A stretch of DNA of 56,792 nt from JAMIFN01 sp964544605 (GTDB lineage Bacteria; Pseudomonadota; Gammaproteobacteria; Burkholderiales; Burkholderiaceae_C). Positions 1 through 8,205 of the stretch are shown here, in pieces. Every line of letters starts with the position of its first letter. Position 1 is the first letter of the stretch. Position numbers and translations under genes: made by a program. The notes under the pieces were generated by a model that saw nothing but the letters and a program-made list of their open reading frames with translations, had not been told where the DNA came from and did not search any database. The stretch is from NCBI GenBank assembly GCA_964544605.1, contig CAZJBX010000016.1:1-56792 (forward strand), read 5' to 3'.

Positions 1-1
1 G

Positions 2-499
2 CCGCTGTGGGTGGTGGACTTCCCCATGTTCGAGCTGGACGAAGAAGCGGGTCGCTACACCGCCGTGCACCACCCCTTCACTGCGCCCAAAGCCGGCCAC
101 GAAGACCTCATGGCCAGCGCCCCTGAGCAATGCCTCTCGCAAGCCTATGACATGGTGCTCAACGGCTGGGAAATGGGCGGCGGCTCGGTGCGTATTCACC
201 GCGCCGATGTGCAGCAAAAAGTGTTTGATGCGCTCAAAATCAGCGCCGAAGAAGCGCAAGAGAAATTCGGCTTCCTGCTCGACGCGCTGCAATACGGCGC
301 GCCCCCGCATGGCGGCTTGGCCTTTGGTCTGGACCGCATGATCACGCTGATGACTGGCGCCGAGTCCATCCGCGATGTCATTGCCTTCCCCAAAACCCAG
401 CGCGCCCAGTGCTTGCTCACACAAGCGCCCAGCATGGTGGATGAAAAACAATTGCGCGAGCTGCACATTCGCCTGCGCAACCCACAGCCTGCGGCCTAA
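2..499 (+). CDS. aspS: Aspartyl-tRNA synthetase, C-terminal part
   Basis: This is the 3' end of a gene that begins before the window. About 165 residues are visible. They belong to the class II catalytic core that charges tRNA-Asp with aspartate. The opening residues LWVVDFPMFE and the following TAVHHPFTAPK stretch are typical of bacterial AspRS. Class II motif 3 is present as GLAFGLDRM near visible residue 107, with its ATP-binding arginine. The end (IAFPKTQ, then LRELHIRLR) matches the usual C-terminus. A strong intrinsic terminator follows within about 25 bp, so aspS looks like the last gene of its transcript. Confidence 0.96.
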   Translation, partial: PLWVVDFPMFELDEEAGRYTAVHHPFTAPKAGHEDLMASAPEQCLSQAYDMVLNGWEMGGGSVRIHRADVQQKVFDALKISAEEAQEKFGFLLDALQYGAPPHGGLAFGLDRMITLMTGAESIRDVIAFPKTQRAQCLLTQAPSMVDEKQLRELHIRLRNPQPAA

Positions 500-522
500 A
501 CCCCGCTGCGCCCCCCAAGCCC

Positions 523-553
523 AACGCCCTTGCTATGCCAAGGGCGTTTTTTT
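523..553 (+). terminator. Rho-independent terminator after aspS
   Basis: A perfect 10-bp stem (aacgcccttg / caagggcgtt) with a 6-nt loop is followed directly by a T run. It lies between aspS and the convergent patatin gene. Confidence 0.9.
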
Positions 554-586
554 ATGCCCCGCACAATGCGTGCGGCCACGGGGCGT

Positions 587-1987
587 TTAAGGTTGGCTGG
601 CCAAAGCCTTGATCTGCGCGGGCGTGGCACCCAAATCACGCAGCAGGCGCTGGAACTCGCTATTGCCGCGCAGCAGCTCGCCACCCGTGGCAATCAGCTC
701 ATCGACCTGCTCATCTGGCAAAGTCAGGGCCGTAGGAATCAAATACAAGGCATCGCGCAAACGGGCATCTTGCAGCTGCCTGAAGTGCAAATGCACAAAA
801 TACAACTCCACAGGCGCATTCGGCTTTGACCACTGCTGGACCCAGTTTTTCGCGCTCTCATGCACCATATTCAGGGTATCGGCACTGTAGCGGTCCATTT
901 GCATATCGGTCACGGTTTGCACCGTTTGCAGCAGGCTGGGCGCCTCAGGCTTGGCTCCCACTTGCAAATCGCTCGATCGCATGCCGTCCACCGTCACAAT
1001 CACAAAGCGCCGTGGCGCAGGCTTGCCCAAACGCGGCCAAAATTGCTCTGGCCCACCGTGGGCGGCAATCAAATCGTACAAAGCCCGCAGGCCGAGGTTG
1101 TCGGTCACGCCACCGTCAATCAAGTGCAAATACTTGGCATCGGGGCGCTCAATATAGCGGCTGAGCACATCCAAGTTGTGCAGCATGGGCGCGGGCAAAT
1201 CATGGCGGGCTGCCAAGCGCTGGATATTGCGCCCCGTCAGCGTGCTGCAACCTTGGTAATTGCGCAGCAGCACGGGGCTAAAGACCAGGGGCACAGCAGA
1301 AGAAGCCGTGACAGCTTGTGAGAGGGGCACGCGGCTGATGTCGGCGCAGAGTAAATCAAAATACTCTTGCGTGTAAGAAAAACGCGCACCTTGGCCCAAG
1401 TCCGAGGCATTCACAATCAGCAGCGGTGCTTCGGGGCGCTTGAGGTCGGCAAAAGTCGCACCACCAAAAAGTTGGCGGTCATAGACCCGCATGGCCTTGG
1501 CCGAGCGCGATTCGCGAGAAAACAGATGTTTGAGGCTGAAGATGCTGTCTTTGAGATCGGCCTCCACATCGTATTTGAGGAATTTGGCCTCAAAATCATC
1601 GAACATGGCCGCCCCCTTGAGGGCGTAATAACTGGCCGTGAAGCTGCCGCCAGACACACTGCTGATGGCATCCACCTGCGTCAGCAAGCTGTGCTTGGGC
1701 TGGCGTGGCAGCGGCACTTCATGCAAAGCCTTGAGCACGCCATAAGACAGGGCCGCCGCCCGTGTGCCACCGCCTGAGAAGGCCAAAATCACCGTGGTGC
1801 GCTGTGGGCTATCGGCATCGGGGCGCTCGGGCAGGGTGTTGACCAACTCCTCTTTCGGGATGACATTGCGCTCCAGCGGCACATTGCCCACCACAGGCGT
1901 GGCCGAGCAGGCCGCCAGCAACAACACAGAGGCCGCGCAAAAAGCAGCGGCAACAGGGCGAAAAAGGGCTTGAGGCAAGGGCATCAT
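587..1987 (-). CDS. Patatin-like phospholipase, predicted lipoprotein
   Basis: A 466-residue protein with a lipoprotein signal peptide: a hydrophobic segment is followed by the lipobox LAAC, with the lipidated cysteine at residue 27. The patatin fold is recognisable from the oxyanion loop SGGGTRAA (71-78), the nucleophile elbow SVSGG with Ser112, the ASSAVPLVFSP segment (about 228-238) and the catalytic Asp291 in DGGVTDNLG. The expected activity is acyl hydrolysis of phospholipids or lysophospholipids at the cell envelope; the substrate is unknown. It lies 33 bp downstream of the ODP-type metallo-hydrolase gene on the same strand, so the two are probably co-transcribed. Two tandem ATG codons begin the frame, and no strong ribosome-binding site is visible. 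Confidence 0.88.
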   Translation of the reverse strand: MMPLPQALFRPVAAAFCAASVLLLAACSATPVVGNVPLERNVIPKEELVNTLPERPDADSPQRTTVILAFSGGGTRAAALSYGVLKALHEVPLPRQPKHSLLTQVDAISSVSGGSFTASYYALKGAAMFDDFEAKFLKYDVEADLKDSIFSLKHLFSRESRSAKAMRVYDRQLFGGATFADLKRPEAPLLIVNASDLGQGARFSYTQEYFDLLCADISRVPLSQAVTASSAVPLVFSPVLLRNYQGCSTLTGRNIQRLAARHDLPAPMLHNLDVLSRYIERPDAKYLHLIDGGVTDNLGLRALYDLIAAHGGPEQFWPRLGKPAPRRFVIVTVDGMRSSDLQVGAKPEAPSLLQTVQTVTDMQMDRYSADTLNMVHESAKNWVQQWSKPNAPVELYFVHLHFRQLQDARLRDALYLIPTALTLPDEQVDELIATGGELLRGNSEFQRLLRDLGATPAQIKALASQP

Positions 1988-2020
1988 GGCAAAAGCGCAA
2001 ACGGTGCAAAACCCCGCACT

Positions 2021-2785
2021 TTAAGGCAAACGGTAGTGGTCTTGGGTAAAGTAATCGACGCCGCAATGCAGTTGCTCAATCCAATCGATGAATTCGGCCA
2101 CGGCTGGGCCTTTCATGGGGCTGCCATGCTGCGGCACAATCATGTCAATTGGCAACTGCCGCACCATATTCGCCCAAAAACGCAGAATGCGCGAGGACAC
2201 CATATAGCGGCGGTGAAAGCCCTCCATCTTCGGAATGTGGTGCTTCAATGAAGTCACGGGCACAGCCGCCTCAGCACCGCTGACCAAAGACGCGCCCAAA
2301 TCACCACTGAACAAAATGCGGCTGACGGGATCCCAAAACTGGAAATTGCCCTCCGAGTGCATGAAGTGGGCAGGGATGGCCACCATTTCGGTATCCCCCA
2401 AGGGGATGCGCATACCCGCATCGGGGATGCCAATGATGCGCCCCACCGTCTTGCCAGGCTTGCAAAAATGCGGCGCAAAACGCGTCCAAAGCTGCGAGAT
2501 ATACAGCTTGGCCTGCGTGCTGGTCATCCAGCGATCCAAAGAGGCAATGATGTCAGGATCGGCATGGGAGGCCAGAATCTGGCCCAAGTTCTGCACTGGG
2601 AAGTAACGCCCAATGGTCAGCAGCAGCTCGTTGTAAGAGGTGTTGCCGCCTGGGTCAATCAAGGCCCCAGTCTGGCCATGCACCACCAAAAATTGATTCG
2701 CTTGCACGGCCTCGCCTGCTTCCTCGCCCAAGTGGGAAATCATCAGGCAGGTATGCCCGTTTTTGTTGTAAAGCTCAATGGACAT
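2021..2785 (-). CDS. ODP-type metallo-beta-lactamase-fold protein (diiron oxygen-binding domain family)
   Basis: A 254-residue stand-alone beta-lactamase-fold domain of the type found in flavodiiron proteins. Candidate metal ligands are His74, Asp76 and Asp78 in HADPD, then His143 (HSEGN), Asp162 (FSGDLG) and His220 (PQHGSP). The order matches the flavodiiron site, but the usual HxExD is HxDxD here. There is no flavodoxin or rubredoxin domain, so any oxygen or NO chemistry would need an external electron donor. Members of the ODP group have been described as oxygen sensors in chemotaxis; a sensor or a hydrolase role are both possible here. It is the first gene of a likely two-gene unit with the patatin lipoprotein. 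Confidence 0.75.
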   Translation of the reverse strand: MSIELYNKNGHTCLMISHLGEEAGEAVQANQFLVVHGQTGALIDPGGNTSYNELLLTIGRYFPVQNLGQILASHADPDIIASLDRWMTSTQAKLYISQLWTRFAPHFCKPGKTVGRIIGIPDAGMRIPLGDTEMVAIPAHFMHSEGNFQFWDPVSRILFSGDLGASLVSGAEAAVPVTSLKHHIPKMEGFHRRYMVSSRILRFWANMVRQLPIDMIVPQHGSPMKGPAVAEFIDWIEQLHCGVDYFTQDHYRLP

Positions 2786-2835
2786 GGCTGCCGCCCTTTC
2801 TTAAAAACAAAATACTGCCTGAACAATACGGGCAC

Positions 2836-4215
2836 TTAAATCGCCACCGCCTCAACCCCAGCCGCCGCAGGTGCGGCCAAAGCCTGTTGCAAGCTGGCCT
2901 GCAAAGCCTGCTGCAAGAATGCCACCCACTCCTCGTTCAAGATGTAAGGCGGCATGACATAAATGCTGCGCCCAATCGGGCGAATGAGCAGCTCGTGCTG
3001 CCGCGCCGCATCGTAAAAGCGCTGACTAAAGCCTTCACCCGCGAACGCCTCTTTCACATCGCAGGCGGCGATGCAGCCGATTTGGCGCTGGTTTTCAATG
3101 CGGGCATCGGCCCACAAGGGCGCAACCGCTTGGCGCAGCAGCTCGGCTTGCTCAGGCAGGCGTGCCAACGCACCGTTTTCAAATTCAGCCAGCACCGCCA
3201 GCGCCGCCGCACAAGCGAGTGGATTGCCCGTGTAAGAGTGCGAGTGCAAAAAGCCCCGCGCCATGTCGTCGCTCAAAAATGCCTTGTAAATCTGCGGCTT
3301 GTTCAGCACCACAGACAGGGGCAGCGTGCCACCCGTGATGCCCTTGCTTAAAGTGATGAAGTCGGGCCAATCGGCGCTTTGCGCGGCTTCGGGCAGGCTG
3401 TGCTGCCAGGCAAAAAAGCGCCCCGTGCGGCCGCAGCCCACGGCAATTTCATCGGCAATCACATGCACTTCATAACGCGAACACAAGGCCCGCGCTTGGC
3501 GCAAATATTCAGGCGGATACATCATCATGCCGCTGGCGGCCTGCACCAGTGGCTCCAAAATCAGCGCCGCAATCTGCTCGCTCTGCTCGGCCAGCACCGC
3601 CTCCAATTCGGCCAAAGAAGCGGCCATGCGCGCATTTTGCTCGGCAGGGTCGGCGCAGGCTGGCGAGGCAATCAGCACAGGTTTTTGAATCAGCGCATCA
3701 TAAGTGCTGCGAAAAATCGCCACATCCGTCACGGCCAGTGCGCCCAAGGTCTCGCCGTGGTAGCTGCCTTGCAAGCACACAAAGCGCTGCTTGGCTGGCT
3801 GGCCCACATTGCGCCAGTAGTGAAAAGACATCTTCAAGGCAATTTCCACCGCACTGGCGCCATCGCTGGCGTAAAAAGCATGGCCCAAATGCCCATCGGT
3901 TAGGGCGGCGAGTTTTTCAGACAAAGCCACCACAGGCTCATGCGTGCAGCCAGCCAACATGGCATGCGGCAGGCGTTCGAGCTGCTGCGTGATGGCCGTC
4001 TGAATGCCCGCGTGGGCATGGCCAAACACATTCACCCACCAGCTGCTAATGGCATCAAAATAGCGCCGCCCCTGCGTGTCATACAACCAAGGGCCGCTAC
4101 CACGCTCCAACGCCAAGGGGGGAGAGCGCATGGCCTGCTGCATCTGCGTGCAAGGGTGCCACACCGCAGCGAGAGAACGCTGCGCCAAATCCGTTGAATC
4201 AAAAGACTGCTGCAT
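2836..4215 (-). CDS. bioA: Adenosylmethionine-8-amino-7-oxononanoate aminotransferase
   Basis: A class III PLP aminotransferase that converts 7-keto-8-aminopelargonate to 7,8-diaminopelargonate in biotin synthesis, using S-adenosylmethionine as amino donor. Diagnostic segments include VWHPCTQMQ near the N-terminus, YDTQGRRYFDAISSWWVN, the PLP-contact SDGASAVEIALKM, DEIAVGCGRTG, and the Schiff-base lysine in TLSKGITGGT. The frame is open back to 4260, but an intrinsic terminator for hpf overlaps that stretch. I therefore place the start at the ATG at 4215, just before QQSFDSTDLAQRS (459 residues). No strong ribosome-binding site is seen. No other bio gene is in the window. Confidence 0.93.
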   Translation of the reverse strand: MQQSFDSTDLAQRSLAAVWHPCTQMQQAMRSPPLALERGSGPWLYDTQGRRYFDAISSWWVNVFGHAHAGIQTAITQQLERLPHAMLAGCTHEPVVALSEKLAALTDGHLGHAFYASDGASAVEIALKMSFHYWRNVGQPAKQRFVCLQGSYHGETLGALAVTDVAIFRSTYDALIQKPVLIASPACADPAEQNARMAASLAELEAVLAEQSEQIAALILEPLVQAASGMMMYPPEYLRQARALCSRYEVHVIADEIAVGCGRTGRFFAWQHSLPEAAQSADWPDFITLSKGITGGTLPLSVVLNKPQIYKAFLSDDMARGFLHSHSYTGNPLACAAALAVLAEFENGALARLPEQAELLRQAVAPLWADARIENQRQIGCIAACDVKEAFAGEGFSQRFYDAARQHELLIRPIGRSIYVMPPYILNEEWVAFLQQALQASLQQALAAPAAAGVEAVAI

Positions 4216-4244
4216 GATGGGCATTATCCACATGCTTGGGCAAG

Positions 4245-4270
4245 AAAAAAGACCGCACACTGGCGGTCTT
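4245..4270 (-). terminator. Rho-independent terminator after hpf
   Basis: A perfect 8-bp stem (aagaccgc / gcggtctt) with loop acactg is followed on the minus strand by a T run. It sits 18 bp after the hpf stop. It overlaps the extended bioA frame, which argues for the shorter bioA start. Confidence 0.85.
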
Positions 4271-4288
4271 GTGGTAGGTCAAAGCCGT

Positions 4289-4615
4289 TTATAGCTTGCC
4301 ACTTGGGGTGGCGTGCACGGGCTGGCGTTTTTGTTTGTACTTCTCGACTTGGCGGTCGAGTTTGTCAATCAAGCCATCAATGGCCGCATACATGTCTTCA
4401 CTTTGGTTTTGCGCCATGATGTCTTGCCCCTTCATGCGGATGTTGCAATCGACTTTGTGCTGGCTGCTTTTGTCTTTAGAAGACTCCACCGACAGCGTCA
4501 CCTTCACATCCAGGCTTTGATCAAAATGGCGGGCAATCGAGCCCAGTTTTTCCTCCAGGTAAGCACGCAAAGCGGGCGTCACATCCATATGGTGGCCACT
4601 CACAATCAAGTTCAT
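4289..4615 (-). CDS. hpf: Ribosome hibernation promoting factor, short form
   Basis: A 108-residue HPF/YfiA-family protein that binds the 30S decoding centre and stabilises inactive 100S ribosomes in stationary phase. The N-terminus MNLIVSGHHMDVTPALR and the segment YAAIDGLIDKLDRQVEKYK are typical, and the length fits the short form without a dimerisation domain. The start is supported by an AAGGAA ribosome-binding site about 8 nt upstream. In many proteobacteria hpf follows rpoN; here it stands alone with its own terminator. Confidence 0.94.
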   Translation of the reverse strand: MNLIVSGHHMDVTPALRAYLEEKLGSIARHFDQSLDVKVTLSVESSKDKSSQHKVDCNIRMKGQDIMAQNQSEDMYAAIDGLIDKLDRQVEKYKQKRQPVHATPSGKL

Positions 4616-4853
4616 AAAGCATTCCTTTCTTAGAGGCTAGAGACAAAAAAGCCGCCCCAATGCCCCACCCACAGCACCAAGGGCGGGCTGAGGGGAACAA
4701 ACTGGACGGCCAAGAAAAAACATGAGGAAAACACTTTCGCAGTCAATCGCTGAGAAACATCATGCCTGATTTTTTTGAACTTGCCATCTTGCGGTGCAGC
4801 AAAGCCAAAAATGCCACAATCGCCCCTCTACCCTCCTTTGCTTTGTGCTTGCC
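4616..4853. other. Intergenic region between divergent hpf and recR
   Basis: These 238 bp hold the promoters of two divergent genes. On the minus strand TTGACT followed 17 bp later by ATGTTT is a weak candidate hpf promoter. I see no gene, strong hairpin or repeat. Confidence 0.5.
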
Positions 4854-5459
4854 ATGTCTGCCCCTGTCGCCCAGCCCCTTGATCAACTGATTCATGCCCT
4901 GCAGGGCTTGCCCGGCGTGGGCGAGAAGTCCGCCATGCGCATGGCCGTGCATTTGCTACAGCACGATCGCCTCGGCGCGGCGCAATTGCAGCAGGCCCTG
5001 CAAAACGCCTTAGATCAGGTGCACAACTGCGCACGCTGCCACACCTTGAGTGCGCAGCCCATTTGCAGCCTCTGCCTCGACCCTGAGCGCCATGACGAGC
5101 AGTTGTGCATTGTGGAAACCCCCAGCGATTTGAGCGCAATGGAGCGCACCCAAGCCTACAAAGGCCGTTACTTCGTCCTCATGGGCCGCATCAGCCCGCT
5201 GGACGGCCTCAGCCCCAGTGATTTGGGTATGCAAACCTTGCTGGAGCGCAGCAAAGCGCCTGAGCTCAAAGAAGTCATCATTGCCACCAGCTTCACCGCC
5301 GAGGGCGAGGCCCATGCCCACCTGCTGGCGCAAGTGCTGGGCGCGCGCGGCCTCAAGGTCAGCCGTTTGGCCCAGGGCGTGCCTGCGGGCAGCGAGCTCG
5401 AATATGTGGACTTGGCCACCTTGGCCCACGCCCTTGAAGGGCGGCGCAGCAGCAGCTAA
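4854..5459 (+). CDS. recR: Recombination mediator protein RecR
   Basis: A 201-residue RecR that works with RecF and RecO to load RecA onto SSB-coated single-stranded DNA. An N-terminal helix-hairpin-helix (LIHALQGLPGVGEKSAMRMA) is followed by a four-cysteine zinc finger (CARC then CSLC) and a Toprim domain with the acidic motif VETPSDLSAMERT. The frame is open upstream to 4794, but the ATG at 4854 gives the standard N-terminus. dnaX, the usual upstream partner, is absent; recR lies between divergent hpf and convergent cysK. Confidence 0.96.
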   Translation: MSAPVAQPLDQLIHALQGLPGVGEKSAMRMAVHLLQHDRLGAAQLQQALQNALDQVHNCARCHTLSAQPICSLCLDPERHDEQLCIVETPSDLSAMERTQAYKGRYFVLMGRISPLDGLSPSDLGMQTLLERSKAPELKEVIIATSFTAEGEAHAHLLAQVLGARGLKVSRLAQGVPAGSELEYVDLATLAHALEGRRSSS

Positions 5460-5483
5460 AACCCCTGCCGCCAAAACCAGCGC

Positions 5484-5512
5484 AAAAAAAAGCCAGCACG
5501 CTGGCTGGCTTT
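5484..5512 (-). terminator. Hairpin terminator between convergent recR and cysK
   Basis: A perfect 9-bp stem (aaagccagc / gctggcttt) is flanked by an A run on the left and a short T run on the right. The A run becomes a T tract on the minus strand, so it best serves cysK, although it may stop both transcripts. Confidence 0.75.
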
Positions 5513-5642
5513 GTATGCTGCTCATCGGCAGCTTTTGTCTCCTCACCCCACCTGCTGCGGCGCCTAGCGCCGTGCAAGGAAGCTGGACTCTACTTTAACG
5601 GCATTCTTTTGTTAAAAAGTGCCGATTTTCCTAGGGTTTTCA

Positions 5643-6572
5643 CTAGGGATGCACTGCATCAGCAACAAACAGTCCTTCCACCGACAAATAGCGTTCGCCC
5701 GTGTCGTAATTCATGCCCAAAATGCGACTACCCGCAGGCAATTGCGCCTGCACCTTGGCCATAGCCGCCAGCGTCGCCCCCGTAGAAATGCCCACCAGCA
5801 CGCCTTCCTCACGGGCGGCGCGGCGCACCATGTCATAGGCTTCTTCGCCTTCAATCGCCACCACCTCATCCATCATGTTGCGGTCAAAATTGCCAGGCAA
5901 AAAACCCGTGCCGATGCCTTGCAATGGGTGTGGGCCAGGCTCGCCACCGCCTATCACGGCAGAGGCGGCAGGCTCAACGGCATAGGCTTTGAGCTGCGGA
6001 AACTTCTCCTTCAAAGCCCGCGCCACGGCGCTGAAATGCCCGCCCGTGCCCACGCCCGTCACAAAGGCATCCAAACCTTCGGGGAAGTCTTGCAAAATCT
6101 CTGCCGCCGTGGCCGCATGGGCGGCGGGGTTGGCGGGGTTTTCAAACTGCTGCGGCATCCACGCGCCCGGCGTTTGCGCCAGCAGCTCTTGCGCATGACG
6201 AATCGCCCCCGGCGTGCCCTGCTCTTTGGGCGTGAGCACAATCTGCGCGCCATAGGCTTGAATCAAGCGGCGGCGCTCCACGCTCATGCTCTCAGGCATC
6301 ACCAAAATGGCGCGGTAGCCCTTGACCGCCGCCACCATGGCCAAACCCACGCCCGTATTGCCGCTGGTCGGCTCAATGATGGTGCCACCGGGCTTGAGCA
6401 CGCCTTGGCGCTCGGCCTCCTCCACCATGCCCAAAGCGATGCGGTCCTTCAAAGAGCCGCCTGGATTGCTGCGCTCCAACTTCAACCATGCCTCCGATGA
6501 GGCGGGCAACAAACGCTGCAAACGCAGCACAGGGGTTTGCCCGATGGCTTGCAAAATATGATCCAATTTCAT
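5643..6572 (-). CDS. cysK: Cysteine synthase A (O-acetylserine sulfhydrylase)
   Basis: A 309-residue PLP enzyme that makes cysteine from O-acetylserine and sulfide. The PLP lysine is Lys42 in PGGSLKDR. The substrate-binding loop PTSGNTG is at 68-74 and the phosphate-binding loop GVGTGGH at 173-179. The C-terminal NYDTGERYLS resembles CysK more than CysM, but the two are hard to separate by eye. The start at 6572 is favoured over the frame opening at 6620 because CAGGAG lies at the right distance upstream. An AT-rich dyad about 90-110 bp upstream is a candidate activator site. It works with cysE and the cysI-cysH operon elsewhere in the window. Confidence 0.93.
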   Translation of the reverse strand: MKLDHILQAIGQTPVLRLQRLLPASSEAWLKLERSNPGGSLKDRIALGMVEEAERQGVLKPGGTIIEPTSGNTGVGLAMVAAVKGYRAILVMPESMSVERRRLIQAYGAQIVLTPKEQGTPGAIRHAQELLAQTPGAWMPQQFENPANPAAHAATAAEILQDFPEGLDAFVTGVGTGGHFSAVARALKEKFPQLKAYAVEPAASAVIGGGEPGPHPLQGIGTGFLPGNFDRNMMDEVVAIEGEEAYDMVRRAAREEGVLVGISTGATLAAMAKVQAQLPAGSRILGMNYDTGERYLSVEGLFVADAVHP

Positions 6573-6663
6573 TGACTTTGACTCCTGAAAACGCCATTGA
6601 CCACCAGCCGCCAGCGTCAACTGGGGCAGAAGCTGATGTATTATTTGCCCATTCTAATGAGCG

Positions 6664-6681
6664 ACATTTCTATTGAAATGT
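6664..6681. promoter_or_regulatory. AT-rich inverted repeat upstream of cysK (candidate LysR-type regulator site)
   Basis: A perfect 7-bp dyad, acatttc-tatt-gaaatgt, lies in an AT-rich stretch between divergent cysK and the DUF4124 gene. Its position about 90-110 bp before the cysK start would suit a CysB-like activator. The dyad is seen; its function is inferred. Confidence 0.35.
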
Positions 6682-6796
6682 TATTGATATAAACAAACGC
6701 TATATCGAAGCCAAGCAAAGCCACTGCTTTTGAAGGAAAATGCAGGCGCAATGCACAGGGCCAACCCGCCCCCTTTGGAGACCATAAGGAAGCGCC

Positions 6797-7372
6797 ATGA
6801 AAAAAATCCACACCCAACTCTTGCTTGCCCTCAGCCTCGGCGGCCTTGTTCTGGCCAGCAGCCCTGCTTTGGCGCAATGGCAATGGATCGACCATTCGGG
6901 CCGCAAAATCTACAGCGATGTGGCACCGCCCACTTCTGTGCCTGAAGAAAACATCCTCACCGACGGCCACGGCCGCCGCTATGTGCCCCGCGCGCCCAAG
7001 GCCAAGGCCGTGGCTGCGCCCACTTACGGCTTCCAAGAAACCTCAGCCCAAACTGAAACCACGCCCAGCCCTGCGCCCCAGGCCAAAGGCAAGCTGAGCA
7101 AGGAAGAAGAACTGGAGCGTGCCTTGGCCGATGAGCGCCAACGCAAAATCGACGCTGAACGCGCCGAGCAAGAGGCCAAGCGCAAACAAGAAGATGACAA
7201 GCGCATGGCCGAAAACTGCAAGGCCCTGCGCCAAAATCTGGCCACTGTGAACTCGGGCCATCGCATTGCTACGCTGAACGAAAAAGGCGAGCGCGTGATC
7301 ATGGACAAAGCCGCCCTAGACGCACAGCGCGCGCAAATCACGCAGCAAATGCGTGACAACAAATGCAATTGA
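6797..7372 (+). CDS. Exported DUF4124-domain protein
   Basis: A 191-residue protein with a clear Sec signal peptide ending at ALA-Q (cleavage after residue 26). The start has a good AAGGAA ribosome-binding site. The next 30 residues (WQWIDHSGRKIYSDVAPP) are a DUF4124 module, a small periplasmic beta unit of unknown function common in gamma- and betaproteobacteria. The middle is a charged coiled coil rich in Glu, Lys and Ala (about residues 95-145), and the last residues are DNKCN. It lies 63 bp upstream of zapD. No enzymatic motif is visible. Confidence 0.85.
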   Translation: MKKIHTQLLLALSLGGLVLASSPALAQWQWIDHSGRKIYSDVAPPTSVPEENILTDGHGRRYVPRAPKAKAVAAPTYGFQETSAQTETTPSPAPQAKGKLSKEEELERALADERQRKIDAERAEQEAKRKQEDDKRMAENCKALRQNLATVNSGHRIATLNEKGERVIMDKAALDAQRAQITQQMRDNKCN

Positions 7373-7435
7373 TGCCGTGGCAGCAAGCAGCGCATCTGCA
7401 CGGCCGCTGCGCTCAGTTGAAGGCCCAGTAAGACA

Positions 7436-8191
7436 GTGATTGTTTACGAATACCCCTTATTTGAGCAGGTGCGCATTTTTCTGCGCCTGGAATACTTGGC
7501 CCAGCAATACAACGAGCTGGTGACCAAGGGCGACACCCTCTCACACCACTTCGCCATCAAGACCCTGTTCAATATCGCCGATTTGTGCGATGCCCACACC
7601 GACCTCAAATCCGATGTGCTGCGCGAGCTTGAACGCTACCGCCGCACCACTTTGGGCTACCGTGACATCCCGCAAATTGCCGATTTGGTGGAATCTGTGC
7701 TGGCCGAAATCGACACTTGCTACCGCAATTACAACGCCCAAATGGGCAAGCTGAGCTTGGAATACAGCAAAAACGAGTGGCTCAGCTCGGTGCGCAGCCG
7801 CATCAATATCACTGCAGGCGCTTGCTCTTTTGACCACCCCTCTTACTACACTTGGCAGCATATGCCACAGGCCCAGCGCCATGAGGAGCTGAGCAGTTGG
7901 ATGCAGCCGCTGCGCCCCACGCTGGAGGCCATCCGCCTGCTGCTGCGCCTGCTGCGTGACAACGCCGACAGCCAAAAAATCATGGTGCAAGAGGGCGTGT
8001 ACCAACAAACCCTGTCGCAGCAAAAGAAATACCAATTGGTGCGCATCAGCATGGAGCCCAATATGCAGCTCCTGCCTGAAATCAGCGCCAGCCGCTTGAT
8101 GATGACCATCCGCCTCATGCGCCGCGACGGCAACAAGCTGCTGCACGCGGGCAATGTGCAAGCGCCGCTGACGCTGGAACTTTGCGCCTAA
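7436..8191 (+). CDS. zapD: Cell division protein ZapD
   Basis: A 251-residue ZapD (YacF/DUF1342) protein that cross-links FtsZ filaments at the division ring. The N-terminus IVYEYPLFEQVRIFLRLEYL aligns with the E. coli VLFEHPLNEKMR region, and WQHMPQAQR plus the arginine-rich C-terminal beta domain fit the family. Translation probably starts at GTG 7436, because a stop codon lies 18 bp upstream in frame and no ATG is available. The ribosome-binding site is weak. The mutY start follows 14 bp after the stop. Confidence 0.92.
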   Translation: MIVYEYPLFEQVRIFLRLEYLAQQYNELVTKGDTLSHHFAIKTLFNIADLCDAHTDLKSDVLRELERYRRTTLGYRDIPQIADLVESVLAEIDTCYRNYNAQMGKLSLEYSKNEWLSSVRSRINITAGACSFDHPSYYTWQHMPQAQRHEELSSWMQPLRPTLEAIRLLLRLLRDNADSQKIMVQEGVYQQTLSQQKKYQLVRISMEPNMQLLPEISASRLMMTIRLMRRDGNKLLHAGNVQAPLTLELCA

Positions 8192-8205
8192 ACACACCCC
8201 AAACC

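Noticed and set aside
4224..4232. Perfect DnaA box TTATCCACA upstream of bioA
   Set aside because: A single 9-mer match is expected about once in a window of this size. There is no second box or AT-rich unwinding element.
4216..4260. N-terminal extension of BioA starting Met-Cys-Gly, which looks like a class II amidotransferase start
   Set aside because: This stretch overlaps the hpf terminator, and the BioA family begins near the ATG at 4215.
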